DNA from: Lepidodermella squamata
Taxonomy: Eukaryota > Gastrotricha
Reading direction: 5' to 3'
Assembly (NCBI GenBank): GCA_047495785.1
Contig: JBLDXI010000001.1
Coordinates: 4,340,001 to 4,404,000, forward strand
DNA length: 64,000 nt
The translations under genes were made by a program, and so were the position numbers. This document shows, piece by piece, positions 12,520 to 22,836 of this stretch. The notes under the pieces are model-generated. The model was not told where the DNA came from and searched no databases. It saw only the letters and a program-made list of their open reading frames with translations. Every line of letters begins with the position of its first letter. Within the stretch, counting starts at the first letter, position 1.

Positions 12520-12637
12520 GAAATTTTTGCAGGAAAATTTGAAGAACCGAAAAAAGATGAATGAAATAAAAGAAACGTTTAATCGCGTGCTTCGCTTTAT
12601 TTACGCTAATTCAAAAATTACGAATAAAAATCAGTGT

Positions 12638-13121
12638 TCATTGAAGTGAAGAATACGCCTGCCAAATAGGCTTTTCAATCAGCTCAATCGCCTTAGCAAC
12701 AATCGATCCTTCCGAGCGGCGAAGACGTCTCATTAAGTCCGGGTCGAACAACAGATAATCACGAAGGCTTCCTCTTGAAGGTGCAAACTTGTGCTTTTGC
12801 AAATATTGAACAAAAGACAGTTGTAGCTCGTTTTCTTCGGCTTTAGTCCACTTTCGCCGTGATCGATCTAAATGAAATGAAATTGAACACAGCTCGTTGC
12901 GCATTACATTAATTACCAATATTTGCCATGACAATGTGACGTGGCGGCAGTTCTGGCCGCGGTCGAGGGAGATTCGTCGGCACAATCAAGGGCAAGCCCA
13001 AGTCTTTCCAGGTTACCTTCTTGCTCGGTGGTTCCGAGACCGAGGCTGATCTTTCTAAAGTGGCCCCACGCTTTCGGCCACTACGATTTCGATTCGGCGA
13101 CGGATCGGTTGAACTTGACAT
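12638..13121 (-). CDS. Myb/SANT-like small protein, one intron
   Basis: Exon 1 spans 13121-12917 and exon 2 spans 12867-12638, separated by a 49 bp intron (GTAATT...TTTAG, phase 1). The spliced frame is 145 codons including the stop. The N-terminal 70 residues are Ser/Pro/Arg-rich and probably disordered. The second exon begins DRSRRKWTKAEENELQLSF, a Myb/SANT-like helix pattern (W-x3-E-E-x2-L), then has two more predicted helices with LRRSEGSIVAKAIELI. It is convergent with the transposase at 11384-12519. Harbinger-type transposons pair a transposase with a Myb-like protein, but the transposase here is DDE_3-type, so the pairing is unusual. It is inferred to be a DNA-binding accessory protein; it could be an unrelated host gene. 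Confidence 0.55.
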
Positions 13122-13129
13122 TTTTATTT

Positions 13130-14500
13130 GCTTTTCTCACGAAGAATTTGAAGAAACTGAAGGGCTGGACAGACATTTAAACTAGTGCAATGCTATTAAT
13201 AAATGAGTTCAATCCTAGCCAAGATGATACAAGCAAATAAACAAAAAGCACGCGATTGCAATTAGTTTTGAATTTTCTGCAATTGCAAATGAAAAAATGT
13301 GTATATGACCGATACCAAGTGAAAAGTGAGGTTTGGCGTATTTTCTGTATTTTCAGCAAATGGCAAAACGTGACTTGAAGTAAAAATTAGAATTTTTCAT
13401 CCGTCTATTTTGAAGCCGATTTTCCCAGCTATCGACCTCTGTCTGATATCGTTAGACTCATGGTTCATTATTCTTGAAAGCGGCATCAACATCTCACGAT
13501 GTCAAAAATACGTAAATATGTAATATTCGGCTCAAATACTTACTAGATTTTGCGGCCAGTCGTATGAGCCCAGGTATACCTTTTGTAGACTCGGAAAATT
13601 ATTTGTTTTAGAATTTGTTGAAAACAGCTGAGCTTATTTAGTTAAGGCAGGTAATTATATCCGACTTAACACCATTATGAGAGACGGTATGGAGATACAC
13701 AATATTTTTATATTTTTCACATTTTTTAAAATGATTTTCTCTCACTTTCGTGTTTATCGACGAAACGCCTAGGTATTTTTACCTGTTTGCGCCAGCTGAT
13801 AGGTTCTGCGGCCGATAAAAATAAAATCAACGTCGATTTATTAGTATTATATCACTACATACTAACATCAGCCGCTACAGCAAATTGATGACCGGTGATG
13901 GTTTCAAGGCAGCATCTTCGAAACAACACACGCCATATTACGCACACCCAGAAGAGCGATTACTCAGCGCGCACATTTTACTGCGAGAAGGCTGTGTAGC
14001 AATGCCCGAATGCGCCCTGGTCATTAGCTAGCGCAGGTGAAATCAATGCACCATGACGCTCACGCCTTACACTGGCCATACGCTATTGCTACATTACTCG
14101 AAATCAGAAGCATAGAATGGCCATTATAAAAGATGGACCGGTCATTCCAGAGAATTGATAAATAACGAGCGGCAGTCGGTATCTCATTTTACCAGGTATT
14201 AAAGTATGTTTATCGCAAGCGATTTCGGCCCTAATATAATACTAATTTTCTGGCTATTGCGATATTGTTAATTTCTACTAGATTTTTTGGGCCATTAAAT
14301 AGGATTTCGTCTTTCATTTTACAGTCCCTGTACAGTGAAAGTTATCTAAACTGCACTAGGGTAGGCAAAGTGGTCCGATTTAGACCGCGTTTTCGGTAAA
14401 ATTGTGGGGCAGGCTGCATTTCGCGAATGTTTCATGGTTGATTAGACAGTTGGCAGTTGAGATACCCTACGACCATATGGTCGACTTCAAGATTTATAGA
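13130..14500. other. Intergenic, no supported gene
   Basis: No coding frame of interest, no clear repeat. Confidence 0.45.
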
Positions 14501-14662
14501 ACATGAGTCCTAGTCGCTGCGGTAGAATCTGACGTGCCAGGATGCATCGTAGGGCGCCGGCTCTCGGCCTTCGCGGATATGTTGGAGATGTGAGGCTCCC
14601 AGCTGAGGCGTGCGGCCAGCGTAATGCGTAAGTACTTGATTGATGACTTTTGTGTTATCGCC

Positions 14663-14724
14663 CGATTTCCGATCTACAGCGAGATCGAGGGTATACCCTC
14701 GATCTCGCTGTAGATCGGAAATCG
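14663..14724. repeat. Perfect 62 bp palindrome with an adjoining tandem repeat
   Basis: The axis is between 14693 and 14694, with 31 bp arms and no loop (central ...GGGTATACCC...). On its right side the arm end is repeated in tandem (ATCGGAA/ATCGGAAATC units to about 14750). Such a hairpin-plus-slippage structure suggests fold-back DNA synthesis. It lies just downstream of the decayed Ty3/gypsy RNase H fragment. Confidence 0.8.
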
Positions 14725-14872
14725 GAAATCGGAAATCGGATCGGAAATGCTGTTGTGGTTTCCAAAAAGCATGACCTCGCATTTTTCGTGTTTTGATCGA
14801 CACCCCATTGAAGGATGAGTGGGCGTCCCTGTTTACCTGCGTGGTTGTAATATCGCATTTTACTTCTTTCTA

Positions 14873-15477
14873 GCATTTTTCTTTCTTAGCGCCCGGTCGA
14901 TAAATGAAGTCGAAATCGTATTCCTGTAAAAGCATCTGATACCGTGAGAGCTTACCACCCACATCGCGACACTTGTTGATTGTAACGAGCGGGTCGTGGT
15001 CAGTTACCAGCTCGAACTTCCCACCTTGCCAGATCGAGTTGCCAGATAAGGCCTAAAAGTGCGTATGGCCTATGTGGCGGCAAGTAACTCCCTTTCGGTA
15101 GTAGAGTACTTCTGTTCCGTTTTGTTGAGTGTTCGACTCGCGTAAGCGATGACGACTTCCCTTCCGTCATGAACTTGGCTAAGGACGGCTCCAATTGCAA
15201 AGTTAGATGCATCCGTATAGACCCGGAAATTAAGGTCGAAGCGGGGGTACGCCAGTATGGGATAGCTGATAAACTTTTGCTTCAGCGTTTCGAATGCAGC
15301 TTCGGCCTCGGGGGACCATCGGAAATTTTGTTCCGTCTTTCGAGTTAGTGCTGTCACAATTTCAATCTTGGCCCTTGGAGCTGTGTTGATTTTAAATGTG
15401 ACACCATTAATCTTGGTGTCAGCCTGGCTGGCTGGCGTTGGCTGCGTTGTATTTGTTGTAATCGACGGGACCCGCAT
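14873..15477 (-). pseudogene. Ty3/gypsy retrotransposon pol fragment (RT thumb to RNase H), decayed
   Basis: The frame from about 15330 down encodes FRWSPEAEAAFETLKQKF, then YTDASNFAIGAVLSQ and YASRTLNKTEQKYSTTEREL. This is the canonical start of the Ty3/gypsy RNase H domain, with the first catalytic Asp in YTDAS and the Glu in TEREL. A TAG follows TERELLAAT at about 15070. After a frameshift the domain resumes with FELVTDHDPLVTI (the DH catalytic pair) and SRYQMLLQEYDFDFIY, ending at a stop near 14873. No integrase, gag or LTR is seen nearby, so this is an orphan, inactivated fragment. Confidence 0.85.
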
Positions 15478-15749
15478 TGGTCCGGTGGGTTCGGTGCGTT
15501 GTTTGCTGTGTTGAAGTTGTAGGGATCCATTAGCGATATAAGATTTAGACGAAAAAATTTATTCCTTTCGAAGACTCTATAAGAACGCTTGCGGACTAGT
15601 AACGAGATCGAAGGTTTTTTCACTTGCTATTCGATGCTACTGATTCGGTTAGATACCCTGATCACCTGTTTATTTCACACACGGCTCATTATCTGCCCTA
15701 TTTTCGATCTGGATGTTGCATTCAGAATTGGAACCAGATATTTTGAAAT

Positions 15750-15917
15750 CAGTGCGCGGAGTACGGGGGAAGGAGAGTAAGGGGGATGAGGGGTATTCGT
15801 ACCCCACAGTTCACAAGACAAAAGTGGAAAATCCCAAAAAAACCACAGGGGCGACCATTTAGTCATAAAATTTGAACCCGAAAATACCTAGTTCGAGGAT
15901 CCTACTTATTCGCGTGC
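15750..15917. mobile_element. Diverged copy of a ~166 bp TIR (MITE-like) element
   Basis: It shares the end CAGTGCGCG(G/A)AGTACGGG, a central AAAAAAACCACAGGGG(C/G)GACC block and the far end ATCCTACTT..CGCG with the better preserved element at 39345-39510, read in the opposite orientation. Its inverted repeats have decayed. Confidence 0.6.
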
Positions 15918-16184
15918 TTTATTCTCGCAGGAGCTATTTTGTCTAAAAACTGGACATCCGACTGTTTTAATCGGCGCTCCTTTGAAGAATGTGTGGGTGT
16001 CAGTGTTTATCTGCGCGTGGCTGAGCAGTTGCTTGCGACAGGTAGGGCTTGCATTGCTGCTTGAGTCTCGCATCGATCGAATGTTTTCCCCTTCTCTCGA
16101 GCTCTACTGCTTCGCAGAAGCAAAATATCCTACTCCTTGATCATACTTGAAATAGGATAGGAGTTCCATTAGCACAGATTATTC

Positions 16185-17290
16185 AGTGAAAGTTTCGAGC
16201 AGTGCCTTACTTTTCTGAGATTATAGACGCCGATGAAAGTGTACTCATCTGATGTAGTCGTCAGTAAATGGAATCATGTGAAGCTTGCTTCGTAGCTTGA
16301 AACTGGCATCCGTTCCATCTAACGATGAATTGTCTACTACTACGTACTCTGTCAACCTCAGGGCGCGATTTCTTGGATAGCTTTCCAGCAACACAGTCTT
16401 TGCAAAAATTGAGCTATCCTTCACTGCGCTGCAGCGTTAGGATTAGGATTCGATCCATCCTGATCCTGCAGGTATTTTTTCCAAAAGCTTGAACTGTTTC
16501 CGTGTAAGTGTGGATTAAGATCAGATCTCCACTCATTGTTTCGCTGTCCAAAATCCAAGGCGAAGTCAGCGATGAATCAGAACCCTTAGAATTAGATTGC
16601 ATACACCTCAAAGCGAGTATAGCCTTCGGTTTCCATGGTAGACGGGTATTCCTAGCGATATTATGGCCAATTTAAATTCTAGGAAAAACGAGAAATTCCG
16701 ATAACGCTGCGGCTGCCGAAGTAATTTCCATTCGGTTGCCAATTACCATGTCGACTGGTTTTCAGGACAACATCCGATGACCCATTTTTTTTCCTCTCTG
16801 AGTTAGACCACGCATGTCTGCCATCAACGCCGCCTCAGCGTCAGTCAAAATCAGTTCCTTAATTAGTTGTCTCGACGTTACCAAACTGCTGTAGCTTGCA
16901 GGCAGACTGCATCATAGTTACAATAATGTCGTCGTCCGGAACTTCAGATCCAATCGCTCGCGATTCGTCCCGGGGGTGTCTTTGAATTGAGGTGATATGC
17001 TAGGGATTCACCTTCTTTATATCGCATGAAGAATAGCTTGTTTTTAAGCATCATTCTATTTGCTGTAGACGTGTTGGCTAGAGTGCCGTAGAGTGTCCAT
17101 TACCTCTTTAGCATTATCCGATTGTGGAAGAGTTACCACGATATTTGAAGAAATGGCTTTGAATCGAACGTTCGAATCGTATTCATATCTGAAGGTGGGC
17201 TTTTTCGTCTCGAATGATCGGGATTATGAAAGCAGAATGGACGTAGCAATGAAATTTCGAAATTTGGAGTGTTCGAAGTCAATCAATTGA
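16185..17290 (-). pseudogene. Ty1/copia retrotransposon gag-pol relic, heavily decayed
   Basis: In minus-strand order I can read a gag piece at about 17180-17090 (LPQSDNAKEVMDTL, matching the copia Gag 'A-K-E-x-W-D-x-L' motif), then a protease start at about 16570-16530 (SPWILDSETMSGDL, the D-S/T-G position reading D-S-E), then pieces of integrase at about 16390-16190 (CVAGKLSKKSRPE, resembling the zinc-knuckle end, and TDDYIR...SQKSKALLETF, resembling the D-D-Y-S-R...K-S-E-A-L-E-x-F core). Stops and frameshifts separate them. No LTR was identified by eye. Confidence 0.6.
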
Positions 17291-17299
17291 GCCCAACAT

Positions 17300-18600
17300 C
17301 CTCGTTTACGCATCGTGCGCAAATAGACGATAGAAATTAGAATTATTAGAGCTTCGATTTACGATTCGTCATTCTCGTCGTTTGATCGTTAGGCCTAGAA
17401 GTTAGGTCTAGGCAACGCCCTGGATTTTCGATGTGGCACTGCGCGCATGCTTGGCTGCAGCGAATGAAACTCTACATCACGAGGCTAAATAGTAATGAAT
17501 CGGGAATCGGGTATGTTTTGTGATTTTAATATTTGCATTATTTGTTGAGACCCCTTTGGTTTTCCAGGTCATCAATACTGCCTCTGGCACTTCGGCAATG
17601 TCGGAATATAGAAGCCGAGGCACGCATTTCCAAGTCACTGCGTCCTTTCCGGAATTAGAACTAGGCAGAGGTTCCGACATGGAACTATCATCCGTCCATT
17701 TTAATACTAATCAGATGTGAAAGCGGAATGAAATAAACTTGCTGTCATGAAAGTTGCGGTTTTCGAATTGTTTGTCTAACAGTTTTTTTGAAAATCTATG
17801 AAGGATTTGAACCAAAATGGACGAGATGGAAACAGGGTTATTTAAATAATTGATTACACGTGTTCGATTTTATGCTGCCAAGAATGGGGGCAATCGGCTT
17901 CCAACGGCGAGTCCCATAAGTTGCCTAAAACAAGTTCGCATGTTTTGCAAAACAAGCGTCAGGTTTTACTTGACTCTGGATTCTACACAGCTCGGATACA
18001 ACTGTGTGACAGACTATCGTTTTTAACCCGCCCGTGCCAGCTTATTTCGAATCCTGAATCCCGGTACGTCTGACACATAAGGTAATCGGCTATCGTTTCT
18101 CAGTTAAGATTATCGGTAATTTATTTTGAAATCCCCCAGAATTGAGTTCATTCTTTATGTTACATTCGCATGAGCCTTGAAGCCAACGAGAGGGCAAACA
18201 TTGCCCATTAGTTTCTGGGATTTTTCAAATGGATGACACCTCCAGAGAAATAGGTGAGCAAAGGCATCACCAGCGCTGAACTAAGCTCCGTCGTCCGTTG
18301 TCGTTTGCGAAACTTAGCTTGCAGTAGAATTATGTTGGCAAGCGGTTTGCTAAGTTTATGAAGCACTGTGATGGTAAACCAGTATCAATCATTCATTTAT
18401 AAGACCAATTGCAACAGCCATTCGAAAATTTGGCGGCCGCTATTTTAGATGGAGCTTTTTTCTGAGAAGCAATGAAAAAATAACACATAAAGATTAAACA
18501 AGACGTCCAGATTTCGCGTTGACAGATCCGAAATGATGCAAGCGAGAACGAAATGCTAATAATGTAGAACACAAAGGTCACACCAACAAGTTTTCTGATT
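17300..18600. other. Intergenic, no supported gene
   Basis: No recognisable coding region. Short frames at 17477-17720 occur on both strands and look random. Confidence 0.45.
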
Positions 18601-19711
18601 TCATTTCATCTGGCTTTTGATTTCCTCATCCGTAGGAAATTTCGTTCTTTTCTCCACCTTTGTTACCATCCTCTGAATGAATTTTGATTCATCAAATTCA
18701 TGATATTTTCCGGGGCTCCGATCTTCCAAATTAGGATGCATTATTTGCTTCAAAGCGCGGTTTGAAATGTAGAAAAAGTCCTCCGCCAAAGCAGGTTTCA
18801 AGGCTTCATTTGCTTCCCATTCCTTCAACAGGCCATCAATGACTTCATGACGGAAATTACTGAGTAGATCCTGTTTTTCCTCTTCGTTCAAACCAAAAAA
18901 GTTTGCGCCATCGAATTTCATATTCGACATTTGATCCAAATCCAAGTCAGATTTTGTCCTGACAAGAATGAACGGTATTTCATACTTGTTCAAAGCATCA
19001 ACCATAATCTTCAGATCAACCATAGTCCGTTGATTCGTGACCAGAATTACCAAATCAAAGAAATATATGAATTTATCGTACAGGTAACGCTCGATGGGAT
19101 GATCAGTAGTTCCACTGCCAGGTAAGTCCCACAAACAAAGGTTGCCGTGCTGCGCTGAGACAAATTTTTGCGGATTTTGCGTTGTCTGGCTGATGCCCGT
19201 CTTAGCGGCTTTAGGGTCCCGGTCGTGCATGCCACATAACACATTGACCAATGAGGATTTGCCACATCCACTTATACCAGCTATGCCAATGTTGAGGTCG
19301 TTCTTAGTGTCGATACCTGCTTCTTTCGCCCGCTCGTGCATGAGATGGATCAGCGCGTCTCGCTTTGCATTATCAGCTGACTTTTCATCATTTTGAGCTT
19401 TCTGCTTTTTGCGAATTTCCTCATCCAATCGGTCAGATTCTTCCTTTTTCCGCCTGAGTTCTTCTTCAAATTGTCTCTGTAGAAAGAAAGGACGCATTAT
19501 AAATAGTCTAGATCATCCGATGATAACCATAAGATCTTATTCGATCAACAAAAAGATTGGCCCAATAATTCGTTTTCTGGTGAATTATTCAATAACTCAC
19601 CATAGCCTCCTGTGGTGGCGCTTTTTCCGCTCCGGAAAATGCTTTATCAATCAACCATGCAGCGAATGAAGCTAATATGCTCTCCCAGCTGATCGCTATG
19701 ATATTACCCAT
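18601..19711 (-). CDS. Immunity-related-GTPase-like (IRG) protein, two exons
   Basis: Exon 1 (19711-19601, 37 codons) and exon 2 (19476-18601) flank a 124 bp intron (GTGAGT...CTACAG, phase 0), giving 328 aa. The P-loop is at residues 104-111 (GISGCGKS), the G3 motif DLPG at 154-157 and the G4 motif TKSD at 211-214, matching the p47/IRG fold with its GKS-type P-loop. Residues 38-75 form a Glu/Lys/Arg-rich coiled coil before the G domain. Exon 1 starts MGNIIAISW, which fits an N-myristoylation signal, as known for some vertebrate IRG proteins; this supports the exon and membrane attachment. In vertebrates IRG proteins act on vacuole membranes in cell-autonomous immunity; the invertebrate role is not established. 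At 328 aa it is somewhat shorter than typical IRG proteins, mainly in the C-terminal helical part. Confidence 0.8.
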
Positions 19712-21104
19712 CACGATTAGCTAATAGTAGATCAGGTATAAAAATCTAAGCTGGATATACAAATTTCAAATAAGAATCTTTTTGTCGCTATTTTGTCCTT
19801 GGCCCCTTACTTTTATTTGTATAGCTATCAAATTGCTAACCTGAGCATGATTATTTGGAGGGCGCCAACCAAAAAGTTTTTTCACCTCTCGCCAAAAAGG
19901 CATAACTGCATGCAAAAATCTACAATTTCAACGGTTCAGCGACAATGGTGAAATAAATGAGCAAATGAAGAAATATTTAGATGGCATCGTGGAAAATATA
20001 CAATTTCAAAGGTTTTTATGTAAAAGTAAATTAATATGCAAATGAAAACACAGCTGAAAGCGCGAGAATCTCGATAATCTATTGAATTTTGCACTAGTGC
20101 TTAGTTACAGCACCGGCGTGCTGACAGACAACGCCGCGGCACTGTCTGTACTCGTATTACGTATTACTCGTTGTATTGTTGTAACTAAGGAGAGTTGATA
20201 GGGGAAGTGCCGCATGTTCAACTACCAACTCTGAATAGTCGGTTGGGCATGACTACGCACTTGAAACCACGAAGACTACTGCACACTTGTTGAGACAGAA
20301 CAAGTCAACGATGATTTCAATCAATCAATCAAAATCAATCAATATCCCAATTTTCCAGGACTAAATCAATCAAATCAAATCAAATCATCGACAACCATAA
20401 ATCAGAATAAATTGCGAAACATCGGGATTTTCAGGAAGCTGGGGGCTTCGAAGTTCAAAAAAATGAATAAAATAACGCGAATGTGAAATAACCGTCCCTT
20501 TCCATAGCAAATTTTCATCAAAAAGGAGTAGAGATCTTGGTTTCGCGGTATCAAGTTTTTCGATTGCATCACCAAGGCTAAATCAAAATCAATCAAATCA
20601 AAATGCTTCTCTGCGTAAATCAATCATTTTAAATCTAAATCAGTGAAAATAGGGTCTAAATCAAATCAAATCCAAAGCACTGAGTCAAATGTTTATAAAT
20701 GCAGGTTAAACTTGAAGGGCGCCGTGGCAAGTACAGGTCTAGTATCTATTTCGATCACTGGATGTGTTCAAGTTTCAATACCTTTCACATTGAAGGCGAC
20801 CTTCAGTTTTAGCTAGGTCCTTTATAAAAACGGTGTCTTTTTTTAATTCGGTCAAGACTTACACGTCACAGTTTCAAACGTCTTTTGCCCTTGTTGACTC
20901 GGCGACTTTTCTTTTGACTACAAAGTGTCCATAAACCCTGGGCAGCACAAAACAAGAACAAATAGAACGCAAAAGTGCATAGCCCAGGGTTTAAGTAAAC
21001 AACAAAATCGAGATTAAGCCGTTTTAAACCCGGAACTGTCGACGACAGTCAAGCTATTAAGAAATTCATTTGCCGCCGTAAATTGAATTATTCAAAGTTT
21101 TAAA
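19712..21104. other. Intergenic with AATC/AAATC-rich tract and SABATH upstream region
   Basis: Degenerate AATC and AAATC repeats cover about 20310-20400 and 20578-20680. A TTTATAAAAA box lies at about 20820, about 280 bp before the methyltransferase start; whether it is the TATA element is unknown. No gene is supported. Confidence 0.4.
20310..20680. repeat. Degenerate AATC/AAATC microsatellite-like tract
   Basis: Clusters of AATC and AAATC units interrupted by unique sequence (20400-20575). Confidence 0.6.
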
Positions 21105-22169
21105 ATGGTACTCGACCACCCGCCCCATGCCTCAATGCGCGAGGACTACAACGACAACTCGAAGAACCAGCTAGTTATGCTGAAAGAAGCATCCGATTTC
21201 ATCCAACTCGGTGTCCAAAGCCACCAGGGCCAACTCCCACCAAACGACTTCCCTTTCGTGATCGTCGACTTCGGAGCGAGTACAGGTGAGAACAGTTCAT
21301 GGGGGATGAACTTGGTCATCGCAGCGTTTCGCGAGAAATACAGTGAATCCGCTATTCCATCGATCCTGGTAGTTCAAGAAGATGTCCCTCGCAACTACTG
21401 GGAAACCCTGTTCGACTACAACCATAAGAATGGCAATTCGTTGGTCCACCAGAACAACGGAATTATCCCTCTTGCGGCTGGGCGAAGTTTCTACTACAAA
21501 GTTCTACCTGATAATTTCGTTCAATTCGCCCTCTGCACGACTTCGGTTCACTGGATGTCGAAAAACCCGGTGAGCAAAATGCCGCCTGACTACATTTTCA
21601 ACGACGAGATGGTGGCGAAATTCAAGGCCCAAGCTGACCACGACTGGCGAAAATTTGTGACCCTACGCGCGAAAGAACTCGTTAAGGGGGGCATTTTGGT
21701 CGCAAGTGTTCTGACTAATCGCGATGCCCAGCATCGAAAGTACGAAGTTGCCTACAAGGCGGCTGAGGAGCTAGTTAAGCAGGGTGTCATCACGCAGGCT
21801 GAACTCGATAAGTTTCACGTCCCCTTCGTGTGGCGAACTGTTGACGAAATCGCGAGCTGTAGCGATCTTTACAAAGAACTTGGCTTGGATGTGCTGGCTC
21901 TGGGAAATCTACCTGACAAGCCTCACTACTTGTACGAACGATATCTGAAGCATCAAGACCGAAACTTGTTCGCCGAGGAGTATGGAGATGCAGTGGCTGC
22001 TATAATTGAAGAGTTTTTCGAAGATTGCCTGGATGAATATCGTCTTGAACACCATCAGGCTGAAATAAGTGCGAAGCTGTGGGCAATTGTAAAGGATAAA
22101 ATTCGCGAGGATCCTGAACGCTTTGGCACTCCTTGGAGCTTGCTAGGTGTTGTTTTCCGTAAGATATGA
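21105..22169 (+). CDS. SABATH-family SAM-dependent carboxyl methyltransferase
   Basis: A single intact exon of 354 codons, starting at a TTTTAAAATGG context. Residues 53-63 (IVDFGASTGEN) are the SAM-binding motif I of the SABATH / Methyltransf_7 family (D-x-G-x-S/x-G-x-N). CTTSVHWMSKNP (144-155) matches the S-x-x-x-L-H-W-L-S substrate-pocket motif, with His149 and Trp150 corresponding to residues that contact the carboxylate substrate in plant members. The length (354) is normal for the family (about 350-390). Plant members methylate salicylate, jasmonate, benzoate, farnesoate and similar acids. The substrate of animal members is not known, so only carboxyl O-methylation is inferred. No intron is seen, unlike the other host genes here, which could reflect retroposition or transfer but is not proof of either. 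Confidence 0.85.
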   Translation: MVLDHPPHASMREDYNDNSKNQLVMLKEASDFIQLGVQSHQGQLPPNDFPFVIVDFGASTGENSSWGMNLVIAAFREKYSESAIPSILVVQEDVPRNYWETLFDYNHKNGNSLVHQNNGIIPLAAGRSFYYKVLPDNFVQFALCTTSVHWMSKNPVSKMPPDYIFNDEMVAKFKAQADHDWRKFVTLRAKELVKGGILVASVLTNRDAQHRKYEVAYKAAEELVKQGVITQAELDKFHVPFVWRTVDEIASCSDLYKELGLDVLALGNLPDKPHYLYERYLKHQDRNLFAEEYGDAVAAIIEEFFEDCLDEYRLEHHQAEISAKLWAIVKDKIREDPERFGTPWSLLGVVFRKI

Positions 22170-22836
22170 ACGGCAAAAAAATCGGCAAAGAATTGAAAAA
22201 CTTCAGAACTATTTTCTTCCTTCCACTCCCTATGTAGCAATCCGAATGCATAAACCTTATCCGACAATATTTTTAAATGGGATCTATTTTGATAGGCAGA
22301 AGGCTTAACATGAAAACTTAACTCTTGTCCTCAATAATTAGGTTAATAAGCGATGAATTCAGAATATTTTACTTTGTTTCTTGTCGATCGGAGAGCAATC
22401 ATCCTCATAAATTGGCAGTTGGAACTTCCAAATAGTTCACGGTTTTATTTCTAATATCATTACGTTATGATTATTACACAGCTTGTATGCAGAAGCGATA
22501 TTGTGCAAAAAAATGATAGATTTGAAATTGTTTGAACATGATAAATGTTATATAAAAACAGCCATGATTGATTCAATAATACATTATTCACTTGTCAATT
22601 TGAGGTTCGTTTTCTTACCATCTTACCATTAGTATCTACCATCAAAGTATGGCAGTCCTAGATCTTCGAGGTGGAACAACCGAACCGGAGAGTGAAGTAG
22701 AACAGCAAAACTGGCAAGGATAAGGAGAATCGGATGCCAACAACAAAGACCAAATACCGGGTTCCAAGCACAATGCACAAACAATGAAAATCGTATCCAT
22801 TCCGGATGACATTTAGATCTATATAGTTTATGCATT
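22170..22836. other. Intergenic between SABATH 3' end and receptor A 3' end
   Basis: This is the convergent 3' region of two genes. I see no further coding sequence. Poly(A) signals could not be assigned with confidence. Confidence 0.45.

Larger units (their letters stand above)
11384..13121. mobile_element. Two-gene DNA transposon unit (DDE transposase + Myb-like ORF)
   Basis: An intact-looking, intron-containing transposase gene on the plus strand and a small intron-containing Myb-like gene on the minus strand face each other with about 120 bp between stops. Both reading frames are restored exactly by single short introns, so neither is obviously broken. I could not find convincing terminal inverted repeats by eye within about 500 bp on either side, so the outer limits are unknown. 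The coordinates given cover the coding parts only. A stable host-domesticated pair is also possible. Confidence 0.5.
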
